Assembly (NCBI GenBank): GCA_946481425.1
Contig: CAMLNT010000101.1
Span: forward strand, 1 to 7,798
From: an uncultured Brevundimonas sp.
Lineage (GTDB): Bacteria; Pseudomonadota; Alphaproteobacteria; Caulobacterales; Caulobacteraceae
Length of the DNA: 7,798 nt
Direction of reading: 5' to 3'
In this document: positions 7,100 through 7,798 of the stretch, piece after piece
How positions within the stretch are numbered: the stretch's first letter is position 1
Layout of the letters: each line of letters begins with the position of its first letter
Notes under the pieces: model-generated
What the model saw: only the letters and a program-made list of their open reading frames with translations
Told to the model about the DNA's origin: nothing
The model's database searches: none
Program-made: the position numbers and the translations under genes

Positions 7100-7432
7100 T
7101 CAGCCGAAGTTCAGGTCCGTCACCGCGCAGACGTTGATGCCGTACTGCTCGACCACATCGCCGTCAGCGAAGCGGGCCCGCACATCGAAGCTGCAGGCGC
7201 CCGAGCCGTCGTCGAAATCGACCACCACGCTGCCACCGTCCGGGATCACGCTCGAACCGAGAATGTCACCGCCCCAGCTGCTCTCGCCGGAGTTGGTCGA
7301 ATAAAGGTGCGTCAGCGTCACGCCGGTGTTGTTGTGTACCCGAACGCGACGGTCGTAATCCTGCGCCACGGCCGTGCCGGCCGCCACGATCGCGACCACC
7401 GCGCCGATGACGGCGCGCCTTGCAAACTTCAT
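7100..7432 (-). CDS. Small secreted protein of unknown function, two cysteines
   Basis: I do not recognise a function. From the ATG at 7430-7432 the protein has 110 residues. MKFARRAVIGAVVAIVAAG followed by TAVAQ is a clear Sec-type signal peptide, with cleavage probably after AVA or AQ near residues 23-24. The mature part, about 86 residues, looks like a compact beta-rich domain: an RVHNNTGVTLTHLY strand, SSWGGDILGS at 51-60, PDGGSVVVDF, then Cys80 in GACSFDVRARFADGD and Cys102 in NVCAVTD. The two cysteines could form a disulfide in the periplasm. Similar small exported proteins with an NxTG strand, a WGxDxLG motif and two cysteines occur in alphaproteobacteria, as far as I recall, without known function. 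An ATG at 7433-7435 directly before is an equally good start, and a GGGGGAAG sequence upstream can serve either; the ATG at 7463-7465 would add an unlikely hydrophilic extension before the signal. It is monocistronic and divergent from dnaK. Confidence 0.8.
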   Translation of the reverse strand: MKFARRAVIGAVVAIVAAGTAVAQDYDRRVRVHNNTGVTLTHLYSTNSGESSWGGDILGSSVIPDGGSVVVDFDDGSGACSFDVRARFADGDVVEQYGINVCAVTDLNFG

Positions 7433-7547
7433 CATTTCAGCTTCCCCCGAGGGACTTCGCCCCACCGCCCGAAATTGGGCGCAGACGATATGAGCCTCAA
7501 TTCCACGTTCGGCGAGCGGATTCTTTGCGACCGGGATTGGCGTGAAG

Positions 7548-7577
7548 CCCTTGCGGCGGATGCGGTCTTTCCCATAT
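7548..7577 (+). promoter_or_regulatory. Sigma-32 (RpoH) heat-shock promoter of dnaK
   Basis: CCCTTGCGG (7548-7556) and CCCATAT (7571-7577), with 14 bases between CTTGCGG and CCCATAT, match the known RpoH pattern of CTTGAAA and CCCATNT elements. Transcription would start near 7584, leaving a leader of about 120 bases before dnaK. RpoH control of dnaK is established in Caulobacter and other proteobacteria. The assignment here rests on sequence alone. Confidence 0.75.
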
Positions 7578-7585
7578 GGCCCCCA

Positions 7586-7619
7586 GACATTCCGTCACGG
7601 AAAAGACATCCGTACGGAA
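7586..7619 (+). repeat. Two near-identical repeats, each with a palindrome, in the dnaK leader
   Basis: GACATTCCGTCACGGAA (7586-7602) is followed after two bases by GACATCCGTACGGAA (7605-7619); the copies differ only by two single-base insertions. The first contains TTCCGT-C-ACGGAA (7590-7602, 6-bp arms) and the second the perfect palindrome TCCGTACGGA (7609-7618). They begin about where the sigma-32 transcript should start. They could be operator sites for a dimeric regulator, or form alternative hairpins in the leader RNA, since the outer TTCCGT and ACGGAA can also pair over 18 bases. They do not resemble the CIRCE element. Confidence 0.6.
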
Positions 7620-7706
7620 CCGCAACTGAAACCGGGGATGGGCAAGCGCGGCGCTGAAGCGTCAGGCCGCCGAACCATCCGCCGCCAACGGAGACTAGAC
7701 ACGCCC

Positions 7707-7798
7707 ATGAGCAAGATCATCGGCATCGACCTCGGCACCACGAACTCGTGCGTCGCGGTCATGGACGGCAAGAATCCCAAGGTCATCGAGAACGCCGA
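7707..7798 (+). CDS. dnaK: DnaK, Hsp70 chaperone (first 30 residues, runs off the right edge)
   Basis: The start [21 protein letters not shown] is the universal N terminus of bacterial DnaK, containing the phosphate-1 loop ([12 protein letters not shown]) of the actin-like ATPase domain. DnaK is the cytoplasmic ATP-dependent chaperone that works with DnaJ and GrpE and also restrains RpoH activity. Only 92 bases are in the window, about 5 percent of a gene usually near 1.9 kb. A GGAG (7690-7693) lies 13 bases before the ATG, rather long for a ribosome-binding site, and no better one is closer. Upstream is a good sigma-32 promoter with a leader of roughly 120 bases. Confidence 0.97.
   Translation, partial: MSKIIGIDLGTTNSCVAVMDGKNPKVIENA

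Noticed and set aside
7472..7500. Possible minus-strand promoter of the small secreted-protein gene (TTGAGG and a CAATTT-like box)
   Set aside because: The -10 box is poor and the match is no better than chance expectation, so it is not listed as a feature.
7307..7657. Plus-strand frame reading into the dnaK promoter region
   Set aside because: Overlaps the secreted-protein gene in antisense and the sigma-32 promoter; no ribosome-binding site or domain.
7466..7706. CIRCE/HrcA operator upstream of dnaK
   Set aside because: No TTAGCACTC-N9-GAGTGCTAA-like sequence is present; the palindromes there have unrelated arms.

Overview
The window is GC-rich alphaproteobacterial chromosome, most likely from Caulobacteraceae (Brevundimonas or Caulobacter type). 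That placement is inferred from base composition, protein style, Tat-type leaders and a sulfate-assimilation CysD/CysNC pair. No mobile element, CRISPR array, tRNA or rRNA is visible. Coding density is high and most genes belong to known families.

Left part (1-4733): the 5' end of uvrC (nucleotide excision repair) leaves the window on the minus strand. Divergent from it is a sulfur block on the plus strand. cysD and the fused cysNC overlap by one base and together make ATP sulfurylase plus APS kinase, so they convert sulfate to PAPS. After 81 bases follows a PLP enzyme of the cystathionine gamma-synthase / methionine gamma-lyase family, which would use reduced sulfur or thio-amino acids.

Middle part (4740-6999): a minus-strand cluster converges on the sulfur block. 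In transcription order it holds an exported dienelactone-hydrolase-family protein, a small YdcZ-type DMT membrane protein (GTGA overlap with the preceding stop), and after 56 bases an exported serine alpha/beta hydrolase. The convergent junction leaves only 6 bases between stop codons, and both stops lie inside one strong inverted repeat.

Right part (7000-7798): a monocistronic small secreted protein with two cysteines has its own intrinsic terminator. A divergent intergenic region follows, and then the start of dnaK. That region holds a very good match to a sigma-32 heat-shock promoter. Right behind it are two near-identical repeats, each containing a palindrome, which no annotated feature explains.

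I see no clear undescribed multi-gene system. The most interesting items are the palindromic repeats in the dnaK leader, the stop-codon-spanning hairpin at 4716-4746, the non-classical cystathionine-gamma-synthase-like enzyme, and the exported hydrolase / DMT transporter / exported hydrolase cluster.
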